Below the pieces are notes generated by a model that saw only the letters and a program-made list of their open reading frames with translations, ran no database searches and had not been told where the DNA came from. DNA of 64,000 bases from positions 434,001-498,000 of the forward strand of contig JADKJP010000007.1 of assembly GCA_016720935.1 (NCBI GenBank), read 5' to 3'. This DNA comes from Bacteroidota bacterium (GTDB lineage: Bacteria > Bacteroidota > Bacteroidia > AKYH767-A > 2013-40CM-41-45). The position numbers and the translations under genes were made by a program. This document shows positions 46,301-55,292 of the stretch, one piece after another (position 1 is the stretch's first letter; each line of letters begins with the position of its first letter).

Positions 46301-49300
46301 TATTCCTGGGCACCGGCAGGTGGCAGCGCTACGAATGCGGCAAACCTGACTGCGGGAACTTACACGGTTACTGTGACGGATGCCAACGGTTGCACCAGTA
46401 CTTCTACCGTTGCACTCACGGAGCCTCCTGTGATCACTCTTCAAATGAATGCCACTCCTTCTCTTTGCGGAAATTCAAATGGCTCGGCGGATGTAGTTGC
46501 AGGCGGCGGAACTTCTCCGTTTACTTATAACTGGTCACCTGGTGGAGGATCTGCTTCACAAGCAAGCAATCTTGCCGCCGGTACATATACAGTTACCGTT
46601 ACAGACGCAAATAACTGTACATTGACTAATACAACTACAGTCGCGAACATCATTGGACCTACAGCGACCGCGAGTGTAAACGCAGATGTAACCTGTAATG
46701 GTGGGAATAATGGTTCCGCAACCGTCAGCTTACTGAATGGTACTGCTCCATTCTCTTATACCTGGACCCCTACAGGAGGTAATGCCGTAAATGCCGCTAA
46801 CCTTGCTGCCGGAACATATACAGTGAATGTGACTGATGCGAATGGTTGTACTTCTTCTGATCAGATCACAATCGTTGAGCCTCCTGTTCTTACAGCCGCA
46901 TCAAATGTTTCTCCTGCTCTTTGTAATGGCAATTCTGATGGAAGTGCCGGTGTTGTAGCAGGCGGAGGTACTACTCCTTACTCTTACAACTGGACTCCAT
47001 CCGGTGGATCCGGAGCAAACGCTTCCAATCTTGCAGCAGGAACTTATACCGTTACCATTACTGATGGCAATGGTTGTACTCAAACAGCAACTGCTGTTGT
47101 AAGTGAACCTGCAGTACTGAGCGCAAATCTTTCCGCAAATCCTGCTCTTTGTAATGGAAGCAGTGATGGAACCGCAACGGTTGTTCCGGCTGGTGGAACA
47201 TCAGGATATTCATATAGCTGGTTCCCATCCGGAGGATCAGCGGCCAATGCAAGTAATCTTGCAGCGGGAACTTATTCTGTCACTGTTACCGATGCCAATG
47301 GTTGTACAACTACTGGTTCTGTGAATGTAACTGAACCCACAGCGATTGCTTTGCAAACATCAACAACACCTTCCACTTGTGGCACTTCGAACGGAACAGC
47401 AACTGTCGTTGCCAATGGTGGTTCAACACCTTACTCTTATTCCTGGTCACCTGCCGGAGGTTCAGCAGCGAATGCTTCGAATTTACCTGCAGGCGCATTT
47501 AACGTAACTGTAACGGATGCGAACGGTTGTTCGCAAACCGCTGTTGCAAACGTATCAAACACAGGCGGACCAACTGTCGCAGCGAATCTGATGCAGGATG
47601 TATCCTGTACCGGTGGAAATGATGGATCAGCCAATGTGAATGTTGCTAATGGTACTGCACCATTTACTTATCAATGGTCACCAAGCGGAGGAAATGGTGC
47701 TACAGCTTCAAATTTGTCTGCAGGAAATTATACTGTGGATGTAACCGATGCGAACGGATGTATTTCTTCTGATAATGTTACGATCAATGAACCCGGTCCT
47801 ATCGCGGCACAAGCAAGTGCTACACCTACATTGTGTAATGGTTCATCAGACGGAGGAGCTTCTGTCAACGTTGCAGGAGGTACAGCACCTTATTCCTACT
47901 CCTGGTCACCTGCAGGTGGTGCAGCCGCTACTGCAACTAATCTTTCAGCCGGAAATTATACTGTGACGATCACAGACGCGAACGGTTGTACAAAAACAGC
48001 AGCTACAAATGTTGCTCAACCTGTTGTCCTTACATTGGGCATGAATGTCGTTCCTGCAGCCTGTAACGGTTCAGCAGACGGTTCAGCTACAGTTACTCCT
48101 AATGGAGGAACCAGTGGTTATACATACAGTTGGTTCCCATCCGGTGGTGCTGCAGCTACAGCTGCGAATCTAGCGGCAGGAACATATACCGTAAGTGTTA
48201 CTGACGCAAATGGTTGTACTTCTTCTTCTACAGCAAACATACAGGAACCTGCAGCAATTGCTTTACAAACTTCTTCCACTCCTGCTTCCTGCGGATCTAC
48301 TAATGGATCTGCCAGTGTCGTTGCGAATGGTGGTTCAGCGCCTTATTCATACTCATGGTCACCCGGAGGTGCAAATACTGCGACGGCTTCCAACATTTCA
48401 GCCGGTGCTTATACGGTTACAGTAACTGATGCAAACGGTTGTTCCAATTCTTCAGTAGTTAACGTTTCGAATACAGGTGGACCAACCATCGCCGCAAGTG
48501 TTACACAGGATGTAAGCTGCAATGGTGGAGCTAATGGTACTGCAACCGTGAATGTCGCCAATGGTACAGCTCCATTCACTTACAGCTGGTCGCCTTCCGG
48601 TGGCAGTGGAGCGAATGCAAGCAATCTTTCAGCAGGACCTTATACAGTTACAGTTCATGATGCAAATGGTTGTGTTTCCACGGATAATATTTCGGTCTCT
48701 GAGCCTTCTCCGTTGAACGCTCTTACTGCGACTATTCCTTCAACGTGTTCTGGTAGTGCTTCTGGTAGTGCTTCTGTAAATGTCGCCGGTGGAACAACAC
48801 CTTACGCCTATGCATGGACTCCATCCGGTGGAGCAGCATCAACCGCAAACGGACTTGCAGCCGGAAATTATACTGTCACCATTACAGACGCGAATGGATG
48901 TACAAGAAGCGCTTCAGCTACGGTTGGACAGCCATCCGTACTTACACTTGCAACTCAACCTGCAAACACCAGTTGTAATGGATCTACAGACGGATCAGCA
49001 ACTGCAAATCCGAATGGTGGAACACCGGGTTATTCTTACAGCTGGTTCCCGGCAGGCGGTTCCGGTGCAACCGCGAACAATCTCGCGATCGGAACATACA
49101 CTGTGACTGTTACCGATGCAAACGGTTGTACAGCCAGTCAAACGGCATTGATACAACAGCCTTCAGCAATTGCTCTTCAAACATCCTCAACACCTGCTAC
49201 CTGTGGATCATTCAATGGTACTGCGACAGTAGTTGCAAATGGAGGATCATCACCTTACTCCTATTCCTGGTCGCCGAGCAATGCGAATACCGCTACAGCA

Positions 49301-52300
49301 AGTGGACTGGCAGCTGCTGCTTATACGGTTACTGTGACAGACGCAAACGGTTGTTCAAATACCGCGATCGCCAACGTATCCAACACAGGGGGACCCTCAA
49401 TCGCAGCAAGTGTAACACAACAAGTTTCTTGTAACGGAGGTTCAAGTGGCGCTGCAAGTGTGAACGTGAGCAGCGGTACTGCACCATATACTTATAATTG
49501 GTCACCATATGGCGGTACAGCTTCTTCCGCTACCGGATTATCAGCAGGAACATATTCTGTGATTGTACACGATGCGAACGGTTGTATTTCTACAGATAAC
49601 GTAACAATTACTGAACCTTCCGCTATCGCGGCCCAGTCGAATTCAACGGATGCATTGTGCTTCGGTGCTTCAACGGGTGGTGCCTCGGTGAATGCTGCAG
49701 GAGGTACATCTCCTTATACCTACACCTGGACTCCATCAGGAGGTAATGCCGCAACAGCAAATGGACTGGCTGCAGGAACCTACACTGTAACAGTGACAGA
49801 TGCAAACAATTGTACAACTACCAGTTCAGCAATTGTGGGACAACCTGCAAGACTTACTCTCGCACTGAATGCAGTACCTACCAGTTGTAATGGTGGTTCC
49901 GACGGTTCGATTTCCGTGAACACCAATGGAGGCACTGCAGGATTCTCTTATATTTGGTTCCCTTCAGGCGGTTCCGCTGCTACAGCAACCAACCTTGCAA
50001 TTGGCACCTATAGTGTAACTGTTACAGATGCTAACGGATGTACCGCATCTCAATCATCAACAATTACTCAACCTGCGGCGATGGCATTGCAAACAGCAAC
50101 CAATCCTGCGAATTGCGGATCATCGAATGGTTCCGCTTCAGTTGTCGCGAATGGAGGATCTTCGCCTTATTCATATTCCTGGTCACCGGGATCATCATCC
50201 GGTGCCTCAGCAACAAATATTCCTGCCGGAGCATATGTGGTAACAGTTACTGATGCAAACGGATGTACCGCGACTGCTTCAGCGAATGTGACGAATATCG
50301 GCGGGCCAAGTATTTCTGCCAGTGTAGCTCAACATGTGGGTTGCTTCGGAGGAAGCAATGGTTCCGGAACTGTGAACGTATCTACGGGAACTGCTCCTTA
50401 TACTTATCTCTGGTCACCTTCCGGTGGTAATGCAGCAACCGCGAATAATCTTAGTGCAGGATCTTACACCATCACTGTTCATGACGCGAACGGTTGCGTA
50501 TCAACAGATCAGATCACCATTACAGAACCTACAGCGCTTGCAGTACAAACTCATGCAAATGATGCACTTTGTGCAGGTTCCGCTACAGGTTCCGCAGGAG
50601 TCAATGCGGCCGGTGGAACAACACCGTATGCTTATGCATGGACTCCTTCAGGTGGCGCCGGAATGACTGCTAACAATCTCAGCGCAGGAACATATACAGT
50701 GACCGTTACGGATGACAATGGTTGTACCCTTACCGGTACTAGTACAGTTGGTCAGCCCGCAGCGATGAACTTATCGATGTCACATCAGAACGCGACTTGT
50801 CATGGTGCCAGTGATGGTACCGCGACGATCACAGCTTCCGGTGGAGCTTCCGGATTTTCTTATGCATGGTTCCCTGCAGGTGGTTCAGGATCCGCGGCGA
50901 CAAATCTTGGAGCCGGAAATTATCAGGTGACTGTAACTGACGCGAACGGTTGTACCCGTTCGTCTTCTGTAACCATTACAGAGCCGGCGGCAATGAATCT
51001 GCAAACCAGTTCGACTCCTGCAACTTGCGGATCATCGAATGGTTCCGCATCGGTTGTTGCTGCAGGTGGTTCCGCACCATATTCCTACTCATGGACTCCC
51101 GGAGGTGGAAGTACTCCTACTCTTTCCAATATCTCAGCCGGCGCGTATACGACTACAATTACCGATGCCAATGGTTGTACCTCTTCCGCAACTGTTGTTG
51201 TCAACAACACAGGAGGGCCAAATGTTACACTGGCATCTTCAACCGATGTTTCCTGTTCTGGTGCCGCGAATGGAAGTGCCGGCATCAACACATCAGGAGG
51301 TACTGCACCTTACACTTATGCATGGTCACCATCCGGTGGAAATGCTTCGACTGCCAACGGACTCTCCGGAGGAAATTATACCGTAACTGTAACTGATGCG
51401 AGCGGTTGTCTGAATGTTGTGAATGTGACTATCGCTGAACCAACGGCTATTATATTGCAAACATCTTCTACAGGAACACCGTGTGGAGGCGCAACCGGAA
51501 CAACCACAGTAATTGTTGCCGGAGGTTCCGCACCATACACGTATGCCTGGACTCCGGGAGGAAGTAACAGCGCGACAGCAAACAATTTGTCAGCAGGAAG
51601 CTATTCAGTTACTGTTACTGACAGTCATTCCTGTACCAGCACAGCTTCTGCTGTTGTGCCAAGCATTGGTGGAGCTACTGCTTCCTTGTTAAGCTCAACA
51701 GATGTTTCCTGCAATGGATTATCGAACGGTTCGGCTACGGTTGTCACAAGTGGTGGAACAGCTCCATTCGCTTATACCTGGTCTCCTTCCGGAGGCAGTG
51801 CTGCTACCGCATCAAATCTGAGCGCAAATACCTATACGGTTACCGTTACAGATGCAAATGGTTGTGGTGCTGATGTGATTGTAGTGATCAACGAACCGGA
51901 TGCCGTGAATATCAGCATGAGTATGACTCCTGCAGCATGTAACGGAGGAACGAATGGAACCGCCACAGCAACTGCTTCCGGTGGAACACCACCATACCAA
52001 TATCAATGGACACCGGGCGGAAGTACCAATGCTACTGCCAATAATCTTTCTATTGGTCATTACAGCGTGGTTGTTACCGATTCACGCGGATGCGCAGAGG
52101 TAAATGAGATTGATGTATTGTCAGCCTCCGGAATCATTTTAACTCCGGCTGCTCTTGGGGTTTCCTGTAACGGAATGTCAGATGGTACCGCTTCCGTTAT
52201 TTCAAACGGTGGTACTCCGCCTTATACTTATGCATGGTCACCGACAGGTGGTACTTTGGCGAATGCAAGCGGACTCCCGGGTGGAAATTACACAGTTACA

Positions 52301-53602
52301 GTTACAGATGCCAATGGTTGTACAACAACAGCAACTGCTACCGTTGACGAACCTACAGCGATTTCACTGGCTGTCACAGGTGATGCGACACTTTGCAGCG
52401 GACAATCAGCTTTGCTGGAAGCAACAGTGAGTGGTGGAACAGGTCCGTATACTTACAACTGGAGCAGTGGTCCGAATGCACCAACCCAAACTGTTAACCC
52501 GACTGTTCCTACGAATTACACGGTTAGCATCACTGATGCAAACGGATGTACAACAGGAGTTGAAAGTGTAACCGTGGATATTTATCCGGCTTTATCAGTT
52601 GCCGCGCTTGGCAACAATGTCCTGTGTGGCGGCACACCAACCAATATCAGTGCGCAAGCAGCCGGTGGTGATGGTAATTACACTTATACCTGGAACAATG
52701 GATTAATCCTTGGTTCTTCTGCCACCGTTATCCCGGATCACGATTCTACGTTCACAGTTACTGTTACGGATGGTTGTGGTTCTCCTGCCGTACAAGATCA
52801 GGTGGTGCTCACTGTTTCCCCTGCTCCTGCTGTAGATTTTACACCTCAGGAAATCATCGGTTGTACTCCTGTTCATGTAGACTTTAGCAACCAAACTATT
52901 GCACCGACCGGATCAACTTATAACTGGAACTTCGGTGATAATAGTACCGGCAGTGATCTGAATCCTTCACATGATTATACCATCGCTGGCACATATAATG
53001 TAAGTCTTGAAGTAACCTCACCGGATGGATGTACAGGTTCTCTCGTGATTCCGCAATTAGTCACTGTTGAAGCTTATCCACAGGCTGAATTCAGTCAGTC
53101 TGCCGAAAATGTTACACTCACCAGTTCATCCATTTCCTTTACAAACATGAGTGCCGGTGGCACTGAATATGCCTGGGATTTTGGAGACGGAAGTTCCATC
53201 AACAATGAACCGAATCCATCGCACACTTACGAAGACACCGGAACCTTTGTTGTACAACTGATCGTGATCAATTCACTTGGATGCACGGATACCATTTATG
53301 GTGTTGTAAAAGTTACTGAAGACTTCGCGATTTACATCCCAAATGCCTTCACACCAAACAATGATAATGTGAACGATGGTTTCATCGCTACCGGTATCGG
53401 ATTTGCTGATTACGATATGTGGATTCTTGACCGCTGGGGATTAAAAATCTTCCATTCAAAAGACAAAACACAACCGTGGGACGGAACCTATTATGAAAAT
53501 GGCAATCAGGCACAAAGCGATGTCTACGAATACGTGATTCGCGTGCATGATTACGAGGGTAAATTGCACCGGTTTATCGGGCATGTGACGTTGGTGCGAT
53601 AG
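40376..53602 (+). CDS. Giant SprB-repeat surface protein (T9SS type B C-terminal domain)
   Basis: A single intact 4408-codon frame. The signal peptide is about residues 1-22 (ending VGFAQ). A CUB-like domain (about 30-140) and two more N-terminal domains follow: a pre-peptidase-like one near 150-290 and a DUF11-like one near 310-480. From about 486 to 3992 lie some 46 SprB-type repeats of about 76 residues, each with a CNGG.NG-type start and a TDANGC-type end, thus two cysteines per module. Two Ig-like modules and two PKD domains (about 4150-4313, DFGDGSS) come next. The last 95 residues (IPNAFTPNNDNVNDGF ... WDGTYYENG) are the gliding-motility/type B T9SS domain. SprB of Flavobacterium johnsoniae is the motility adhesin of this type; an adhesin role here is inferred. 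Repeats 46433-51449 have a 912-bp higher-order period. Confidence 0.95.
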   Translation: MIKQLLVLTTLIVCLSGVGFAQTYNMGNSNVSTCSGTFYDSGGNNGQYANNETSVMTFCSSTSGQCVRLTFTSFDTESLFDEMVIYNGPNTTSPIIGTYSGTTNPGVVTGTSGCLTIEFISDGTIKGAGWSATVSCVACGGGPCGSVCNGGPAPANDACSGAQNLGLLPIPSACPTGIGNPLSLNTTNLCATAETPYTSMLGCQPAGNMASPAADVWYSFSITGPTLIVNIAGLQTPEVGLYSGSGCNNLVPRGCGIGANGSLNTTFGSLQPGQYFLQVSGGSLNDQCNFTLTLQNNFDCSGCVIQSNLTVNPPPVNGTYQAGQTVNFCYSITDYNQTSSNWLHSVIPSFGAGWVLNSVTATPATTCNASLTPGTWSWYNNTFTSTATGLTVGPGFFFETSAGSISGVADNNPGNNFGDYNPANQCDWTFCWSVTTLPPNQCIPGASLNIAIDTYGDGETGSWTSYACSGDPIIQFFAQLACCTPPQITNTPILCPGGTATATATGQGIAPWNYIWRNGGGTIIQTANNVNGSNTINNLAAGTYTVTVTDDAGCTASESITIAPPTAVTANGTVINPSCSGANTGSITAAGAGGTGPYSYAWNPNVGSGATVNNVAPGNYTVTVTDANGCTGTHVFTVTQPTPVTATATPTNVSCFGGANGSAVANPSGGSGVYTYSWAPTGGSAATASNLAPGTYTVTVTDNTNCTGTATVTITAPTQVTATIPNHTNVTCAGGTNGSATATAGGGTPGYTYSWAPSGGNAATANNLAAGNYTVTVTDSRGCTMTANIAITQPTPVVPSLLNQSNVSCNGGNNGSVSASANGGSPGYTYSWAPSGGNSSTASNLGAGNFTVTVTDANGCTATTVATITQPPALTGNVVPAPASCNGVIDGTASITAGGGTGPYTYNWLPTGGTASSATGLAAGTYTVTITDANGCTRSSSANVTEPSAITYTSASTLANCGASDGTASVNPSGGTGPYSYQWSPSGGNAANASNLAAGAYSVTITDAHGCTTLAAVSVSNVAGPVAAISASTDVTCNGGANGTATATTNGGTGPFTYSWTPSGGSGLTATGLSAGNYAITVTDALGCNASANITINEPTPVTAAISSSVDVLCAGGTTGSATVLAGGGTPSYSYTWAPSGGSGATANNLGAGNYTVTVTDAAGCTSTTAVTLIQPPTMTASVTPTDITCNGAANGSASVTPGGGTGPYTYNWAPSGGNGSSASSLNAGNYTVTVTDANGCTISNSATITEPTVLAATATPVDIVCNGAANGSVTANPNGGTASYTYAWSPSGGNTATASNLGPGSYTVTITDANLCTTSVTAAVAEPPAMTASMGTPVDVLCNGGSTGSATVTAGGGSTPYTYSWAPSGGNSNTASNLSAGNYTVSITDVNGCTATAAVTIYEPTPVVTAITASTNVTCNGAADGTATVNGNGGTGALIYNWTPSGGSSTVATGLSGGNYTVTATDANGCTASTTVNITEPPAIVVNTSSTTDLCGASNGTATVNANGGIAPLTYNWTPTGGSAATATGLTGGAYTIEVTDANGCIARANVNVASAPSPIATASVSANVICNGGTNGSASVSISQGTAPISISWSPSGGSAAAANNLSAGYYTVTVTDANGCTSSDNVTIAEPPVITLNATYADLLCNGAANGTAHVSASGGTPNFTFNWSPSGGTDSIANNLAGGAYTVTVTDVNGCTETTTVNLAEPSALTATPSSTDITCFGAANGTASVNAGGGTPTYTYAWAPSGGNANSASGLSAATYTVTITDLNGCTTTTTAIIAEPAVVTAVLAGSTNVSCNGAADGTASVTAGGGIPGYTYSWAPSGGNASNASALGAGTYTVTVTDANGCTNTTTAVITEPTLLTSAVTATTNVSCNGLADGSGTVAGNGGTVNYTYSWAPSGGNAASASSLSAGNYTVTVTDANGCTTTTPVSITEPTLLTSSIPASTNILCNGGNDGSASVTANGGTTGYTYSWAPAGGSATNAANLTAGTYTVTVTDANGCTSTSTVALTEPPVITLQMNATPSLCGNSNGSADVVAGGGTSPFTYNWSPGGGSASQASNLAAGTYTVTVTDANNCTLTNTTTVANIIGPTATASVNADVTCNGGNNGSATVSLLNGTAPFSYTWTPTGGNAVNAANLAAGTYTVNVTDANGCTSSDQITIVEPPVLTAASNVSPALCNGNSDGSAGVVAGGGTTPYSYNWTPSGGSGANASNLAAGTYTVTITDGNGCTQTATAVVSEPAVLSANLSANPALCNGSSDGTATVVPAGGTSGYSYSWFPSGGSAANASNLAAGTYSVTVTDANGCTTTGSVNVTEPTAIALQTSTTPSTCGTSNGTATVVANGGSTPYSYSWSPAGGSAANASNLPAGAFNVTVTDANGCSQTAVANVSNTGGPTVAANLMQDVSCTGGNDGSANVNVANGTAPFTYQWSPSGGNGATASNLSAGNYTVDVTDANGCISSDNVTINEPGPIAAQASATPTLCNGSSDGGASVNVAGGTAPYSYSWSPAGGAAATATNLSAGNYTVTITDANGCTKTAATNVAQPVVLTLGMNVVPAACNGSADGSATVTPNGGTSGYTYSWFPSGGAAATAANLAAGTYTVSVTDANGCTSSSTANIQEPAAIALQTSSTPASCGSTNGSASVVANGGSAPYSYSWSPGGANTATASNISAGAYTVTVTDANGCSNSSVVNVSNTGGPTIAASVTQDVSCNGGANGTATVNVANGTAPFTYSWSPSGGSGANASNLSAGPYTVTVHDANGCVSTDNISVSEPSPLNALTATIPSTCSGSASGSASVNVAGGTTPYAYAWTPSGGAASTANGLAAGNYTVTITDANGCTRSASATVGQPSVLTLATQPANTSCNGSTDGSATANPNGGTPGYSYSWFPAGGSGATANNLAIGTYTVTVTDANGCTASQTALIQQPSAIALQTSSTPATCGSFNGTATVVANGGSSPYSYSWSPSNANTATASGLAAAAYTVTVTDANGCSNTAIANVSNTGGPSIAASVTQQVSCNGGSSGAASVNVSSGTAPYTYNWSPYGGTASSATGLSAGTYSVIVHDANGCISTDNVTITEPSAIAAQSNSTDALCFGASTGGASVNAAGGTSPYTYTWTPSGGNAATANGLAAGTYTVTVTDANNCTTTSSAIVGQPARLTLALNAVPTSCNGGSDGSISVNTNGGTAGFSYIWFPSGGSAATATNLAIGTYSVTVTDANGCTASQSSTITQPAAMALQTATNPANCGSSNGSASVVANGGSSPYSYSWSPGSSSGASATNIPAGAYVVTVTDANGCTATASANVTNIGGPSISASVAQHVGCFGGSNGSGTVNVSTGTAPYTYLWSPSGGNAATANNLSAGSYTITVHDANGCVSTDQITITEPTALAVQTHANDALCAGSATGSAGVNAAGGTTPYAYAWTPSGGAGMTANNLSAGTYTVTVTDDNGCTLTGTSTVGQPAAMNLSMSHQNATCHGASDGTATITASGGASGFSYAWFPAGGSGSAATNLGAGNYQVTVTDANGCTRSSSVTITEPAAMNLQTSSTPATCGSSNGSASVVAAGGSAPYSYSWTPGGGSTPTLSNISAGAYTTTITDANGCTSSATVVVNNTGGPNVTLASSTDVSCSGAANGSAGINTSGGTAPYTYAWSPSGGNASTANGLSGGNYTVTVTDASGCLNVVNVTIAEPTAIILQTSSTGTPCGGATGTTTVIVAGGSAPYTYAWTPGGSNSATANNLSAGSYSVTVTDSHSCTSTASAVVPSIGGATASLLSSTDVSCNGLSNGSATVVTSGGTAPFAYTWSPSGGSAATASNLSANTYTVTVTDANGCGADVIVVINEPDAVNISMSMTPAACNGGTNGTATATASGGTPPYQYQWTPGGSTNATANNLSIGHYSVVVTDSRGCAEVNEIDVLSASGIILTPAALGVSCNGMSDGTASVISNGGTPPYTYAWSPTGGTLANASGLPGGNYTVTVTDANGCTTTATATVDEPTAISLAVTGDATLCSGQSALLEATVSGGTGPYTYNWSSGPNAPTQTVNPTVPTNYTVSITDANGCTTGVESVTVDIYPALSVAALGNNVLCGGTPTNISAQAAGGDGNYTYTWNNGLILGSSATVIPDHDSTFTVTVTDGCGSPAVQDQVVLTVSPAPAVDFTPQEIIGCTPVHVDFSNQTIAPTGSTYNWNFGDNSTGSDLNPSHDYTIAGTYNVSLEVTSPDGCTGSLVIPQLVTVEAYPQAEFSQSAENVTLTSSSISFTNMSAGGTEYAWDFGDGSSINNEPNPSHTYEDTGTFVVQLIVINSLGCTDTIYGVVKVTEDFAIYIPNAFTPNNDNVNDGFIATGIGFADYDMWILDRWGLKIFHSKDKTQPWDGTYYENGNQAQSDVYEYVIRVHDYEGKLHRFIGHVTLVR
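46433..51449 (+). repeat. 912-bp higher-order repeats within the giant gene
   Basis: Landmark codon IALQT-type (ATC/ATT/ATG) starts recur at 46433, 47345, 48257, 49169, 50081 and 50993, always exactly 912 bp apart. A second landmark, the Asp codon of the [TH]DA[NS]GC motif in the following module, recurs at 46835, 47747, 48659, 49571, 50483 and 51395, again 912 bp apart. One unit is four SprB modules (4 x 228 bp). Copies share module order but are diverged in sequence. Confidence 0.9.
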
Positions 53603-53610
53603 TTTTTTGA

Positions 53611-53673
53611 TTGATGATTGATGATTGATGATTGATGATTGATGATTGATGATTGATGATTGATGATTGATGA
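53611..53673. repeat. TTGATGA heptad tandem repeat
   Basis: Nine perfect copies of TTGATGA (63 bp) start 9 bp after the stop of the giant gene. A minus-strand ORF across it (about 53551-53778) translates the repeat as SSIINHQ and is not a real gene. Confidence 0.9.
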
Positions 53674-53720
53674 TTTTAAAATTATGCTGGATTGATCATA
53701 ATAAAAAATATATTTTCTGA

Positions 53721-53756
53721 CAAAAGCCGAAGAAAATTCTTCGGCTTTTGTTTTTG
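53721..53756 (+). terminator. Terminator of the giant gene
   Basis: A 13-bp perfect stem (53721-53733 with 53738-53750) is followed by TTTTTG. It lies after the heptad tract, about 120 bp past the stop codon. Confidence 0.85.
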
Positions 53757-53846
53757 TCATTTTATGGCTACAATTCAAATGTTAAGATATGATTGGTATC
53801 ATTTGAATTAGAGTGGATTTACCGAACTTTGTAAAAATTTTCAGCC

Positions 53847-55289
53847 ATGAAACGCAAGGGATTTGTATTCGCTTTCTTTCTTCAGATAATTTATTTCTCT
53901 CTGAGCGCACAGGATGTGCAACAGAGAATCCAAACATTATTCAGGGAAGACAGCACGGATATTCAAACGATAGCAGTGTATCCCACTGATACACGCGCAA
54001 AACTATTACAGGCATCCACTCATCCGGATGCTTTGGCAAGAATCAGCGACGCGAATAAAAAATCGAATGAACAATTTAAAAAACTCATTGAAACTTATTC
54101 GCGGGAAGACCAGCAAAAAATCTGGAACCTGACACGATTTGATGGACTCATTTCCAAGATGGCTTCTATCACCCCTCCTGCAGGTGAAAAGCTGGAAGAA
54201 ATTCTGATGTCTTTTCCTGAAGAATCAAAAGCGGATGCAAGGTATGTCGGTTCCAAATACCCTACTCTGCCTGCTGATCTTGACAATCAACAAAATTCAT
54301 TTTCAGCAGAGTTTGAATCGATTTTAAAAAATTATGCAGGGAACGATCAGGAAGCATTTCGAACTTTATTGCAACAGCCGGAAGCATTGGCTGTTTTAAA
54401 CGACAACATGAACATGACTGTTCGTTTGGGTGATTTGTACAAAGAGGATCCAAGTACGGTAACAAAAGAAATGGATGGGCTCTCACTTGAATTGGCCGCG
54501 CAGAAAGCCAGGGACACCGAAGAGTGGAAACAGACTGTACAAAATGATCCGGATGCAAAAAAAGAACTTGAATCCGCGACAAAAGATTACGCGAAGGAGA
54601 ATGGCTATAATGACAATGACCTGAGCAATGTGGATGTTCGCATCGTAGAAAGACCCGTGTTTTATCCTTATCCATACTGGAGTGGTTATCCCTACTGGTA
54701 TGATGTTCCGATGTGGTATCCTTATCCATATTGGTATCATAGCGGATTTTATTTCTGGAATGGTGATATCGTCATCATCGGACAACCATCATGGTATTTC
54801 ATGCATTGGCATTTTCACCATCATCATTATTTCTACGACTATCCTCATTTGAGTACTGTTTATGTAAATTATTATCACGGACCAAGACGATCCGCGGTGC
54901 GTAATTCAAGAGAAGTAAATGTTTGGGTAAATGAAAACCGATCCAATTTACCCAGAGACTTCTTTGTAAAAGATAAAAACCAGCCTGAACGGATCCGTGA
55001 ATTTGGAAAACAGGCTCCACGAAAAAATGATCAGCAGGAAATGAAGCCGGTTGTCCAGCCTCCGCGCAACAAACAAAACGACATTTCTCCTCCCAAACAA
55101 GCCAAACCACCGAGAGAAGTCGCTCCATCAACTCCAAGAGAACCGAAACAGGTGACACCACGTAATGTTACTCCTTCCAAACCCGCACCATCAAAAGATA
55201 AAATTTCACCTCCTGTTTCACGACCGGAATCTAAACCACGGAATGTGAAACCGGCTCCTGCTCCGCCCAAGCCGGTGAAGAGGAAGTAG
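53847..55289 (+). CDS. Secreted DUF3300-like protein, aromatic/His-rich with Pro/Lys tail
   Basis: A 480-aa protein with signal peptide (MKRKGFVFAFFLQIIYFSLSAQ). The N-terminal 260 residues are helical and charged, with no motif I recognise. Residues about 268-348 are extraordinarily rich in Tyr, Trp and Pro (YPYPYWSGYPYWYDVPMWYP) and include WHFHHHHYFYDYP, a potential metal site. The last 85 residues are Pro/Lys-rich and basic. The layout recalls DUF3300-type proteins. It follows the giant gene in the same direction, behind a terminator, so a functional tie is only possible. Confidence 0.75.
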   Translation: MKRKGFVFAFFLQIIYFSLSAQDVQQRIQTLFREDSTDIQTIAVYPTDTRAKLLQASTHPDALARISDANKKSNEQFKKLIETYSREDQQKIWNLTRFDGLISKMASITPPAGEKLEEILMSFPEESKADARYVGSKYPTLPADLDNQQNSFSAEFESILKNYAGNDQEAFRTLLQQPEALAVLNDNMNMTVRLGDLYKEDPSTVTKEMDGLSLELAAQKARDTEEWKQTVQNDPDAKKELESATKDYAKENGYNDNDLSNVDVRIVERPVFYPYPYWSGYPYWYDVPMWYPYPYWYHSGFYFWNGDIVIIGQPSWYFMHWHFHHHHYFYDYPHLSTVYVNYYHGPRRSAVRNSREVNVWVNENRSNLPRDFFVKDKNQPERIREFGKQAPRKNDQQEMKPVVQPPRNKQNDISPPKQAKPPREVAPSTPREPKQVTPRNVTPSKPAPSKDKISPPVSRPESKPRNVKPAPAPPKPVKRK

Positions 55290-55292
55290 TTT

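Noticed and set aside
40592..52894. Many open frames of 60-150 codons on both strands inside the giant gene
   Set aside because: They recur with the repeat units and reflect the biased Gly/Thr/Ala codon composition of the real frame; none has a recognisable domain.
53611..53673. Possible CRISPR or clustered repeat array
   Set aside because: The units are contiguous 7-bp repeats with no spacers; the same holds for 22624-22756 and 55293-55446. No cas gene is nearby.
53551..53778. Minus-strand ORF with repeated SSIINHQ
   Set aside because: It simply translates the TTGATGA heptads and overlaps the end of the giant gene; likewise the ORF at 55384-55584.
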